Origin: CAYTLQ01 sp964438715
GTDB taxonomy: Bacteria; Bacteroidota; Ignavibacteria; Ignavibacteriales; Ignavibacteriaceae
Assembly: GCA_964438715.1 (NCBI GenBank)
Contig: CAYTLQ010000344.1
Coordinates: 1 to 15,587 of the forward strand
Length of the DNA: 15,587 bases
Direction: 5' to 3'
A program made the position numbers and the translations under genes. Under the pieces are notes generated by a model. The model was not told where the DNA came from and made no database searches. It saw only the letters and a list, made by a program, of their open reading frames with translations. Shown here one piece after another: positions 1-6,487 of the stretch (within the stretch, counting starts at the first letter, position 1; every line of letters begins with the position of its first letter).

Positions 1-46
1 GCTTTATTTGTAATAATTTCTAAAGACTTTTAATTTACAGAAGTAC

Positions 47-76
47 AAGGACTGCTCTTGTTACAGCGCAGTCCTT
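47..76. terminator. Possible transcription terminator hairpin
   Basis: Nine-base perfect stem, AAGGACTGC at 47-55 and GCAGTCCTT at 68-76, with a 12-base loop. On the plus strand it is followed only by TTTATC, a weak T tract; on the minus strand, downstream of the peptidase gene ending at 93, no T run follows. It sits where a terminator for the minus-strand operon, or for a plus-strand gene left of the window, would be expected. The stem is certain; the role is inferred. Bases 1-46 show nothing else recognisable. Confidence 0.5.
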
Positions 77-92
77 TATCATAATCATAAAA

Positions 93-1994
93 CTACATAC
101 CTTTCTTCTCTACTTTTCCTTTCAGATATTTTCCGAAGAATTCTTCCATTGCATTGTAAAAGTCAAAACGATTTTCTTCGTTTCGGAACCCGTGTCCTTC
201 ATTATCCTTTACCATATACGGAACATCAATTCCTCGTTTTTTTAATGCTTCAACCATTTGATCAGATTCTGATTTAACTACCCGTGGATCATTTGCTCCC
301 TGTGCTATAAACAACGGCGATTTAATCTTATCCACATGGAAAACCGGAGAGGCGGATTGAAGATATTCTTTGTCCTTTTCCGGATGACCAACCATTTCGT
401 AGATCATATCAAGATATGGTTTCCAATACGGTGGAATCGATTTCATAAATGTAAATAAGTTCGATACACCAACATAATCTACACCGCAGGCATAAAGGTC
501 GGGTGTAAATGTCATTCCCGCTAAGGTTGCATATCCGCCGTAACTTCCTCCATAGATGCCAATACGCTTTGGGTCGGCGATACCCTCTTTAATTAACCAT
601 TGTACTCCATCGGTAATGTCATCCTGCATTGTTCGTCCCCATTGTTTAAAGCTTTTCTGCCAGAAATCTTTACCATATCCGGTTGATCCGCGGAAGTTCA
701 TCTGTAAAACCGCGTATCCTCTGTTGGCGAGAAACTGTACTTCCGGGTTAAAACCCCAGTTATCTCTTGCCCATGGACCGCCATGAGGATTTATAACCAC
801 GGGTAAATTTTTCGCCTCTACTCCTTTGGGCAATGTAAGGTAACCATTTATTGTAAGTCCATCACGCGAGGTGTAGGTAATAGGTATCATATCAGCCATT
901 TCGTTTTCGTTAAGCCAAGGACTGATATCGGTTAGTTTCAGGAGTTTCTTTGTATCCGATTCGTAATAATAGTATGCTCCGCGAGTTTTGTCACTATATG
1001 TTCTCACAAGGAGTTTGTTCTCATCTTTATTACTACCGGTAACAGCTATTTCATAACCCGGTAGTTGTTTTTGCAATTCAGTAAAATCATTCTTTGTAGC
1101 ATCATCCCAGAAAGTATATTCTCGTTTAGCGCGTGTGTAAGTTGCACCGGTAATAACCTTTCTTTTCTTCGAGCTAAGAAGGTTCTCAACATCAACCTCA
1201 TTATGTTCGAAAATCAGCTTTACCTCCTTCTTCAGTCGTGGGTCAAATTCGAATATTGCAATTTTATCGCGGCCTATGTTTGATGCTGTATAAAGATTCT
1301 TATTGTCGAAAGTGAACATAAGTGGAGCTAAAGTTTCCTTAAAATTTGTCTTCACAATCTCAGTGAAATCACTTTCTTCGGTTTCACGATAAAGTAAACT
1401 GCTGTTTACGCCATCGGTCGTCATAGCAACTCTCAGTTTACCGGCATGATCTGTCATCCAGAATGTTATGTTTCCCGGATTCCGGGCAATTTGTTTCATT
1501 TCACCGGTTGAAATATTTATACGATAAACATCAAAAACTTCCGGATTGTTTTTATTCATTGAAATGATCATTTCTTCAGGAAAGTCCTCAAGTTCATCAA
1601 TCACCTCAACACGCACACCATCAAACGGAGTAAGATCCTTATCGTTTGTGCCGTCTATATTAACGCCATAAAGATGAAAATTCTCATCTCCGCCTTTATC
1701 TTTAATGTAAACAATACGGTTATTGTTTGCCCAAAAATAGCCGGCAATATCGCGCTCTGTTGCCGAAGTAATCCGTGTGATATCCGAAGAGCCTATTTTC
1801 TGAATATGAACATTAAGACGGTTATTCCATGGCATCATAAATGCCAGATAGGTACCATCGGGGGAAATGGTAAATGCCGTTTTCTCCGGATTACGAAAAA
1901 AATCTCTCATTGGAACCAATGTACTACTGCCTTTCTGTTGTGCAGAAACAACACATATAAGTATCAAAAAAGTTGGAAGCAAGAATTGTTTCAT
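93..1994 (-). CDS. S9 family peptidase (prolyl oligopeptidase-like), exported
   Basis: Serine peptidase of the prolyl oligopeptidase/dipeptidyl aminopeptidase family, 633 residues, the usual size for S9 enzymes. Residues 1-18 form a signal peptide (hydrophobic LLPTFLILICVV, likely cleavage after VVSA), so it probably acts in the periplasm or outer envelope, trimming peptides. Residues about 30-365 contain degenerate beta-propeller repeats (for example ISPDGTYLAF). The alpha/beta hydrolase domain spans about 375-625, with the nucleophile elbow GGSYGG (Ser484), Asp569 in GANDPRV and His601 in EGHGF; HGGP at 404-407 is the usual oxyanion-region motif. All catalytic residues are present, so it should be active. 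The ATG start places the signal peptide correctly; the ribosome site is weak (GAAAG). It lies 50 bases after the response regulator stop with no terminator between, so co-transcription with the two-component pair is likely. Exact substrate is unknown. Confidence 0.93.
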   Translation of the reverse strand: MKQFLLPTFLILICVVSAQQKGSSTLVPMRDFFRNPEKTAFTISPDGTYLAFMMPWNNRLNVHIQKIGSSDITRITSATERDIAGYFWANNNRIVYIKDKGGDENFHLYGVNIDGTNDKDLTPFDGVRVEVIDELEDFPEEMIISMNKNNPEVFDVYRINISTGEMKQIARNPGNITFWMTDHAGKLRVAMTTDGVNSSLLYRETEESDFTEIVKTNFKETLAPLMFTFDNKNLYTASNIGRDKIAIFEFDPRLKKEVKLIFEHNEVDVENLLSSKKRKVITGATYTRAKREYTFWDDATKNDFTELQKQLPGYEIAVTGSNKDENKLLVRTYSDKTRGAYYYYESDTKKLLKLTDISPWLNENEMADMIPITYTSRDGLTINGYLTLPKGVEAKNLPVVINPHGGPWARDNWGFNPEVQFLANRGYAVLQMNFRGSTGYGKDFWQKSFKQWGRTMQDDITDGVQWLIKEGIADPKRIGIYGGSYGGYATLAGMTFTPDLYACGVDYVGVSNLFTFMKSIPPYWKPYLDMIYEMVGHPEKDKEYLQSASPVFHVDKIKSPLFIAQGANDPRVVKSESDQMVEALKKRGIDVPYMVKDNEGHGFRNEENRFDFYNAMEEFFGKYLKGKVEKKGM

Positions 1995-2044
1995 TGTATG
2001 CTTTCAGAAATTTTCTATTATTCGTTCAATGAAGAAACGCATGA

Positions 2045-2761
2045 TTACAAACTAAGCATTTCCTTGAACTTTATTGACTGTCGACGGGATACTTCAACTT
2101 TCTGCCCGCCTTTGAGTTTCACTAAGAGTCCGCCGTTAAGCCATGGTTCAATATTTTCAACCCATTTCAGATTTATAATATGTTTTCTGTTTGCACGGAA
2201 AAAAGTTCGCGGGTCTAATCTTTCATCTAAATAATTTAATGTACGAAGAATCAGGGGCTTGTTTTCACCAAAATAAAGTCGTACATAATTACCTTCCGAT
2301 TCAAATAACCGGACTTCTTCGAGCCGCACAAACCAACAGCGGTCACCATCTTTTACAAATACCTGATCTTCAGGTTTGAGAATATCCGGTGGAGGTTCAA
2401 TATTTGTCGCTGTTTCAGACTTTGTAACTTTTTTAATTGCATCTTCAAGCCGTTTTTCTTCTATTGGCTTCAGAAGGTAATCAAGGGCATTATATTCAAA
2501 AGCCTTAAGTGCATATTCATCATAAGCAGTAGTAAAAATGATTTTAGGAACTACATCGAGTTCTTCAAGCATTTCAAATCCTGTTTTTCCGGGCATTTGA
2601 ATATCGAGAAAAACCAACTCGGGTTTAAGCTCCTTAATTTTTTTAATTGCATCTTCAGCGTTTACTGCCTCGCCAACAATTTGTATCTCTTTGAATTTCG
2701 ATAACAGTCTCGAGAGTTCGGTTCGTGCCAGTCGTTCATCATCAACAATCAGGGCTTTCAT
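2045..2761 (-). CDS. LytTR-family response regulator
   Basis: DNA-binding response regulator of 238 residues, standard length. The receiver domain (about 1-120) carries the acidic pair Asp7-Asp8, phospho-acceptor Asp53 in FLDIQMPG, Thr78 and Lys98 in LLKP. A linker of about 15 residues leads to a LytTR DNA-binding domain (about 133-236) with the typical FFRANRKHIINL stretch followed by a conserved Trp and the terminal VSRRQ region. It should be phosphorylated by the adjacent kinase and then bind promoter DNA as a dimer. Its ATG lies inside the kinase stop region (ATGA overlap) and has a perfect AGGAGG ribosome site, so translational coupling is expected. Targets cannot be read from the sequence; the following peptidase gene and its own operon are the obvious candidates. 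Confidence 0.96.
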   Translation of the reverse strand: MKALIVDDERLARTELSRLLSKFKEIQIVGEAVNAEDAIKKIKELKPELVFLDIQMPGKTGFEMLEELDVVPKIIFTTAYDEYALKAFEYNALDYLLKPIEEKRLEDAIKKVTKSETATNIEPPPDILKPEDQVFVKDGDRCWFVRLEEVRLFESEGNYVRLYFGENKPLILRTLNYLDERLDPRTFFRANRKHIINLKWVENIEPWLNGGLLVKLKGGQKVEVSRRQSIKFKEMLSL

Positions 2762-3819
2762 TGTGTTTTTCCTCCTATTGGAAGTGTTATTTCTGCGTTT
2801 ACAGTTCCGTTTGAATTATATAATTGAAAACTTGCTTTTTCACCATATAATAAATGGAGCCTCTGCTTGGTGTTCGCAATTCCAAACCCCGATGCAGAGC
2901 CATGTGGTTCCGGTCTCAGGCTTCCGGTGTTTTTAATACTTATACATAATAAATAATCTTTAACCTCGGCTTTTACCATTATAGTTCCGCCTTCCGGTAT
3001 TTTGGAAATACCGTGTTTGATACCATTTTCAACCAGCGTCTGTACCATCATTGGCGGTATTTCAATATTTTTCGCAAAGGGCTCAACCGAAATAACATAT
3101 TTTAACCGTTCCTCAAAACGAACCTGCTCCAAAGCAAGATAATCCTGAACTGTTTTTATTTCTTCCTCAAGCGGAACTGTTTCGGTTCTTTCAATTTTTA
3201 GAGAATAACGGAATATATTCGAGAGTTGCGTAATAGCGCTCTTTGCCCTATCCGGGTTTTCTTCAATTAGTGAACGGATACTGTTAAGAGCATTAAACAT
3301 AAAATGCGGATTTAACTGTGATTTCAGTGTCTTTAATTCAAAATCTTTCACAGCCGCTTCCCAAATCAGTTTTTCAATCTCTGCCGCTTTGAAATTTTCT
3401 AGCAGGTGGAAAGCAATATAGATAAGAGACCAAACAATTAGTACAACGCTAATGTTAAAAATATTCCCGAAAGCGACACCAATATTTATATTCTCACTGG
3501 GTATTAAATTAGTTATATGAACAATAAAATATAGAATACCAAAAATGATTACTGCCATCAAAAGACTCGACAGAAGAAAAGCAGGAATCATTTTCCGTGG
3601 AGGAAATTTCAACCAGTGTCTTTTCTTAATAATCGCACGGAGTATATGTGTAAAGCTGACGCCTAAGATTCCATAATAAACTAACAGAAGCACTCTACTC
3701 CAGGTTATACCTTCGTAAGAATAAATCAACAGCATATTAATGATAACATACAGTGACCAGCCTGTTATCTGGCAGAACCAATAGATTTGATTTCTTTTAT
3801 GCTGAAGATCGAAAAACAT
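2758..3819 (-). CDS. LytS-type sensor histidine kinase (His_kinase family)
   Basis: Membrane histidine kinase, 353 residues. Four hydrophobic segments (about 12-33, 42-63, 77-103 and 113-140) make a compact membrane sensor with short loops and no large periplasmic domain. The cytoplasmic part has the LytS/YehU-type phospho-acceptor motif QLNPHFMFNALNS with His172, a Leu/Glu-rich dimerisation segment to about 235, and a GHKL ATPase domain with N-box Asn265 (TLVENGIKHG), NTG at 297-299 in place of the DxG box, and G-box GFGIAN at 311-316. The NTG variant is, from memory, frequent in this subfamily, so I do not read it as inactivation. It partners the LytTR regulator whose start overlaps its stop. 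The signal sensed is unknown; relatives respond to membrane state, peptides or small metabolites. It is probably the first gene of the operon. Confidence 0.95.
   Translation of the reverse strand: MFFDLQHKRNQIYWFCQITGWSLYVIINMLLIYSYEGITWSRVLLLVYYGILGVSFTHILRAIIKKRHWLKFPPRKMIPAFLLSSLLMAVIIFGILYFIVHITNLIPSENINIGVAFGNIFNISVVLIVWSLIYIAFHLLENFKAAEIEKLIWEAAVKDFELKTLKSQLNPHFMFNALNSIRSLIEENPDRAKSAITQLSNIFRYSLKIERTETVPLEEEIKTVQDYLALEQVRFEERLKYVISVEPFAKNIEIPPMMVQTLVENGIKHGISKIPEGGTIMVKAEVKDYLLCISIKNTGSLRPEPHGSASGFGIANTKQRLHLLYGEKASFQLYNSNGTVNAEITLPIGGKTQ
2771..2776 (-). promoter_or_regulatory. Strong Shine-Dalgarno for the response regulator
   Basis: Read on the minus strand this is a perfect AGGAGG, nine bases before the ATG of the response regulator and inside the 3' end of the kinase gene. 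With the 4-base ATGA overlap (2758-2761) it fixes the regulator start and suggests regulator made both by coupled translation and by independent initiation. Most other genes in the window have weak sites by comparison. Confidence 0.85.
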
Positions 3820-4027
3820 ACGAGTTAAATTTTATTCTTTCCGGTTTTGCGATTAATTTGTTTTCATTTAAAATGTTCAAAAAACAAGAGAAATCTACTA
3901 AATGCGCCTCGCCCCTCGCAAACAATCTTATAAACGGTTTTTAAACAGGATAAATGGGGAATTTACACTATTAAATTAATTTATTAAAAAGTAGAAAAAA
4001 CGAATAATCCTGATGAGTGGTAAATTT

Positions 4028-4069
4028 TGACTGGTTTTTAAAGGAAGTACCTAGGTGATTAACCAGTCA
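4028..4069 (+). repeat. Inverted repeat with downstream T-rich tract
   Basis: Arms TGACTGGTT (4028-4036) and AACCAGTCA (4061-4069) pair perfectly over 9 bases around a 24-base loop. The plus strand continues TTTTCTCATTTTTT, so this could end a short leader or small RNA made from this region, or be a protein-binding site. The loop is long for an intrinsic terminator, so the role is uncertain. Confidence 0.4.
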
Positions 4070-4134
4070 TTTTCTCATTTTTTGAAAGCTAAATATTACC
4101 GATATTTGAAAGTAAATACGGAATTTTAAAAGGA

Positions 4135-4151
4135 CAGCGGTAATACCGCTG
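4135..4151. promoter_or_regulatory. 17-base perfect palindrome, candidate operator
   Basis: CAGCGGTAATACCGCTG is an 8-1-8 perfect inverted repeat, about 115-130 bases before the candidate glycosyltransferase promoter. The single-base centre suits a dimeric DNA-binding protein better than an RNA hairpin, though a 7-base stem with a 3-base loop could also form. The regulator is unknown. Confidence 0.4.
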
Positions 4152-4264
4152 AATATTTGTTACTGTTTACGACTGTGTAATTTGTTATCCGGCTGAAAAC
4201 GGATCAGGTATAAGTAAAATTAATTACTGCCAGCTTGGCAATAAGTTTCCCGTTTTCATGGCGG

Positions 4265-4294
4265 TTGACATAGTTTAAAGCCGGCAACTATATA
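4265..4294 (+). promoter_or_regulatory. Candidate sigma-70-type promoter for the glycosyltransferase gene
   Basis: A perfect -35 TTGACA at 4265-4270 is followed after 18 bases by TATATA at 4289-4294. Transcription would start near 4301 and leave a very short leader that still contains the AGGA ribosome site at 4305-4308. This is the clearest promoter-like signal in the window, judged by consensus only. Confidence 0.5.
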
Positions 4295-4314
4295 AAGTTT
4301 TTACAGGATACACT

Positions 4315-5382
4315 TTGGAGCAAAACGAAGAAAAACAACCTCAAAATCAACAACAGCCTCAGCAGAAAAGGCGATTTCACTACCAGAGGCGGCGATATTT
4401 CGGTAAAAAACCGCAAAATCAAAGCGGAGAGCAAAAGCAGGAAAACCTAAGTAACTTTAAAAAAATATCTGTGGTCGTTCCGCTTTTTAACGAAGAGGAG
4501 TCGATTCGGATTCTGGGAAGAGAAATAAAGAGAGTAATAACAGCATTTAATAATAATTTTGAAGTGATTTTTGTTGATGACGGAAGTACCGATGGTTCAC
4601 TCCGTGCGTTACGTGAACTAAACAGAGAAGATCAACGATTCAAATTTATCAGTTTTCAGAAGAATTATGGAAAGTCTGCGGCATTACAAGTTGGGTTTCA
4701 GCAAGCCACCGGCGATGTTGTTATAACAATGGATGCTGATTTACAGGACGATCCGGCTGAAATTCCAAATCTCCTGAAAAAACTGAACGAAGGGTATGAT
4801 TTAGTTTCAGGTTGGAAAAAGGTTCGCTTCGATCCGTTCATCAAAAGGCATTCATCGAAATTTTTTAACTGGATGACTGCAATAATGAGCGGTATAAAGA
4901 TTCACGATTTCAACTGTGGTTTAAAAGCTTACAGGAAGCCGGTTACTGAAAGTTTCCGTGTTTACGGGGAATTACATAGATATATGCCGGTGCTTGCAAA
5001 CTGGCAGGGATATACAGTTTCAGAAATTGCGGTTCAACACCATCCCCGAAAATTTGGTAAAACAAAATTCGGCGTGTCTCGTTTTTTTAAGGGTTTTATT
5101 GATCTGGTTACGGTAACTTTCCTAACACGCTACATAAAAAGACCTATGCACCTATTTGGTTTTTTCGGAGCCCTCGCTTTTCTCGTTGGTCTTTTAGTTA
5201 ATGGTTACCTTTCTTATGAATGGTTTATCGGAAATCGTAATCTCAGTAATCGTCCACTTCTCTTTTTTGGTATTCTAATGATTATCGTTGGCGTGCAGTT
5301 CTTTACTACCGGATTGCTCGGCGAGATGATGGTACATAACTTTCAGGATACTAAGGAATATCGAATAAAAGAGAAGTCGTAA
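4315..5382 (+). CDS. Family 2 glycosyltransferase (DPM1/GtrB-like), membrane-anchored
   Basis: Glycosyltransferase of the polyprenyl-phosphate sugar transferase type, 355 residues; such enzymes move a nucleotide-sugar residue onto undecaprenyl or dolichyl phosphate for envelope glycans. The GT-A domain (about 50-265) shows VVPLFNEEES, VDDGSTDGS at 88-95 and the metal-binding DADLQDDP at 140-147. Two C-terminal membrane helices (about 279-300 and 314-336) match GtrB-type architecture. The start is TTG: an in-frame stop lies at 4276-4278, the AGGA at 4305-4308 is 6 bases upstream of the TTG, and no Met occurs before residue 139. Unusually, residues 1-45 are a disordered, Gln- and Arg/Lys-rich tail before the catalytic domain. 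It is transcribed alone, divergent from the kinase, and followed by a strong terminator. Sugar donor and final product cannot be told; a role in protein or lipid glycosylation is inferred. Confidence 0.93.
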   Translation: MEQNEEKQPQNQQQPQQKRRFHYQRRRYFGKKPQNQSGEQKQENLSNFKKISVVVPLFNEEESIRILGREIKRVITAFNNNFEVIFVDDGSTDGSLRALRELNREDQRFKFISFQKNYGKSAALQVGFQQATGDVVITMDADLQDDPAEIPNLLKKLNEGYDLVSGWKKVRFDPFIKRHSSKFFNWMTAIMSGIKIHDFNCGLKAYRKPVTESFRVYGELHRYMPVLANWQGYTVSEIAVQHHPRKFGKTKFGVSRFFKGFIDLVTVTFLTRYIKRPMHLFGFFGALAFLVGLLVNGYLSYEWFIGNRNLSNRPLLFFGILMIIVGVQFFTTGLLGEMMVHNFQDTKEYRIKEKS

Positions 5383-5428
5383 ATAAAAGTACCAATGTAC
5401 GGTGCTTAAGAATATTTTTATCCTAAAT

Positions 5429-5456
5429 ACCCGTTTATAAAGACGGGTTTTTTTTT
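5429..5456 (+). terminator. Rho-independent terminator after the glycosyltransferase
   Basis: GC-rich stem ACCCGT (5429-5434) and ACGGGT (5443-5448), 8-base loop, followed by an uninterrupted run of nine T. It lies about 45 bases after the glycosyltransferase stop and should separate it from the downstream exported-protein gene. Confidence 0.85.
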
Positions 5457-5787
5457 CTTCGTTTCTTTTTGTTTTTTCTAGTGAATCCGGAAATAATTTC
5501 AAGTTGTCTTTTAGCAAAACTAATCTACAACCCGTAGAAGTGTTTGCTGACTATATAACCATATTTATCAGCTGTTTTTACATGACATCTGGTTTTATTT
5601 CCTGTAAAAGAAATTTTTGAAATTTCTCTCCCCTTTTGTAACGAAAGTTTTTTGGTTTTTCAGTGATCTAATCGAGCTCTTATAAATAAAAATATCATCT
5701 GTTTCTTCCGCATTTTGACGGAACTAATTGTATAAATCAACCTAAAACCATAATTTGAAATACTTTAATTTTTTCTGTGGAAGACTA
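5457..5787 (+). other. Intergenic region upstream of the exported-protein gene
   Basis: About 330 T-rich bases with no supported gene. The visible structure is the inverted repeat at 5609-5627. TTGACG at 5715-5720 resembles a -35 box, but the nearest TATAAA (5731) is only 10 bases away, too close for a normal promoter, so I do not call one. Confidence 0.45.
5609..5627. repeat. 8-3-8 perfect inverted repeat
   Basis: AGAAATTT (5609-5616), spacer TTG, AAATTTCT (5620-5627). It could be an operator or a small AT-rich hairpin. It lies about 160 bases before the exported-protein start in otherwise featureless DNA; no binding protein can be named. Confidence 0.35.
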
Positions 5788-6423
5788 ATGAAAATGATCT
5801 TTTTACTTGTCATTTTAACGCTGTTTACAACTTTGGGACAGACTCGTGCAGTAACTTCAGAAGGCAGGGAAGTAATACTTTACGATAATGGTACATGGGA
5901 GTATGCATCAAATGAAACAACATCTGAATCCGATCCCCAAATACCTATAAACACCAAACCCTTCCGCAGATTAAAGGAAAATTCATTCGAACTAAAAAGT
6001 ACGCGTGTAAATGTTTGTGTATGGCTTAATCCTTTAAAGTGGTCATTTACCCGTGGCGGTGATGATGATGCTTCGGAATATAAATTCCAGCGCAAAAAGG
6101 AGGACCTTTATGCAATGATGATTTCAGAGAAAATGGAGATACCACTTCTTACTCTAAGAGAAATTGCTCTTAGTAATGCCAAAAGCGCCGCACCTGATGC
6201 AAAAATTACTTTTGAAGAATACCGTACGGTAAATGGAATAAAAGTTCTTTGTCTTCAGATGAAAGGTACTATCAGTGGTATGAAATTTATTTACTACGGC
6301 TATTATTACACCAATGAAAGTGGCACAGTTCAATTGATAACTTATACAACTCAGGCTCTCTTCGACGAGTATAAGACTGATATGGAGGATTTTCTCAATG
6401 GTTTTTCTCTAAAATCCAACTAA
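5788..6423 (+). CDS. Small exported protein of unknown function
   Basis: Not recognised as a named family. The open frame begins at a TTG at 5755, but I choose the ATG at 5788 (211 residues): it has a GGAAG ribosome site four bases upstream and begins directly with a clean signal peptide (MKMIFLLVILTLFTTLG), whereas the longer form puts 11 extra residues before it. The mature N-terminus has a short motif, EGREVILYDNGTWEY, of a type I recall from many small exported Bacteroidota proteins. A low-complexity linker (SNETTSESDP) follows. The C-terminal part (from about residue 60) alternates beta-like and helical stretches and ends with an aromatic GYYYTNESGT strand and a final helix, resembling PsbP/DcrB-like folds; this is a weak impression, not an assignment. 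One Cys lies in each half of the mature protein. It has no obvious functional partner; aconitase starts 64 bases after its stop. Confidence 0.8.
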   Translation: MKMIFLLVILTLFTTLGQTRAVTSEGREVILYDNGTWEYASNETTSESDPQIPINTKPFRRLKENSFELKSTRVNVCVWLNPLKWSFTRGGDDDASEYKFQRKKEDLYAMMISEKMEIPLLTLREIALSNAKSAAPDAKITFEEYRTVNGIKVLCLQMKGTISGMKFIYYGYYYTNESGTVQLITYTTQALFDEYKTDMEDFLNGFSLKSN

Positions 6424-6487
6424 AATCTTTTTATGTTTACAATCAGATTTTGGAAATTCAATTAAAAATTAACTGAAAGAAAATTCA

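Larger units (their letters stand above)
3820..4314. other. Divergent intergenic region with several inverted repeats
   Basis: No believable gene in about 495 bases between the divergent kinase and glycosyltransferase genes. It holds a 9-base stem at 4028-4069, a 17-base palindrome at 4135-4151, the direct repeat TTTGAAAG at 4081-4088 and 4105-4112 flanking AAATAT/ATATTT arms, a short TGCCA-GCT-TGGCA inverted repeat at 4228-4240, and a candidate promoter at 4265-4294. It should carry the promoters of both neighbours and may hold operators or a small RNA. I found no clear sigma-70 promoter for the kinase. Confidence 0.6.

Noticed and set aside
1674..2234. 186-residue open frame on the plus strand opposite the peptidase and regulator genes
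   Set aside because: It spans the 3' and 5' parts of two well-supported minus-strand genes, has no domain and reads as antisense shadow.
4010..4017. CTGATGAG, the conserved core of hammerhead ribozymes
   Set aside because: No stem II followed by GAAAC and no matching closing stems were found around it; an 8-base match alone is expected by chance.
5275..5517. 80-residue minus-strand frame over the glycosyltransferase terminator
   Set aside because: Runs through a strong rho-independent terminator and the 3' end of a real gene, is Lys-rich from the T-run, and has no ribosome site or family resemblance.
5715..5736. TTGACG and TATAAA as a promoter for the exported protein
   Set aside because: Spacing is 10 bases, far from the usual 16-18.
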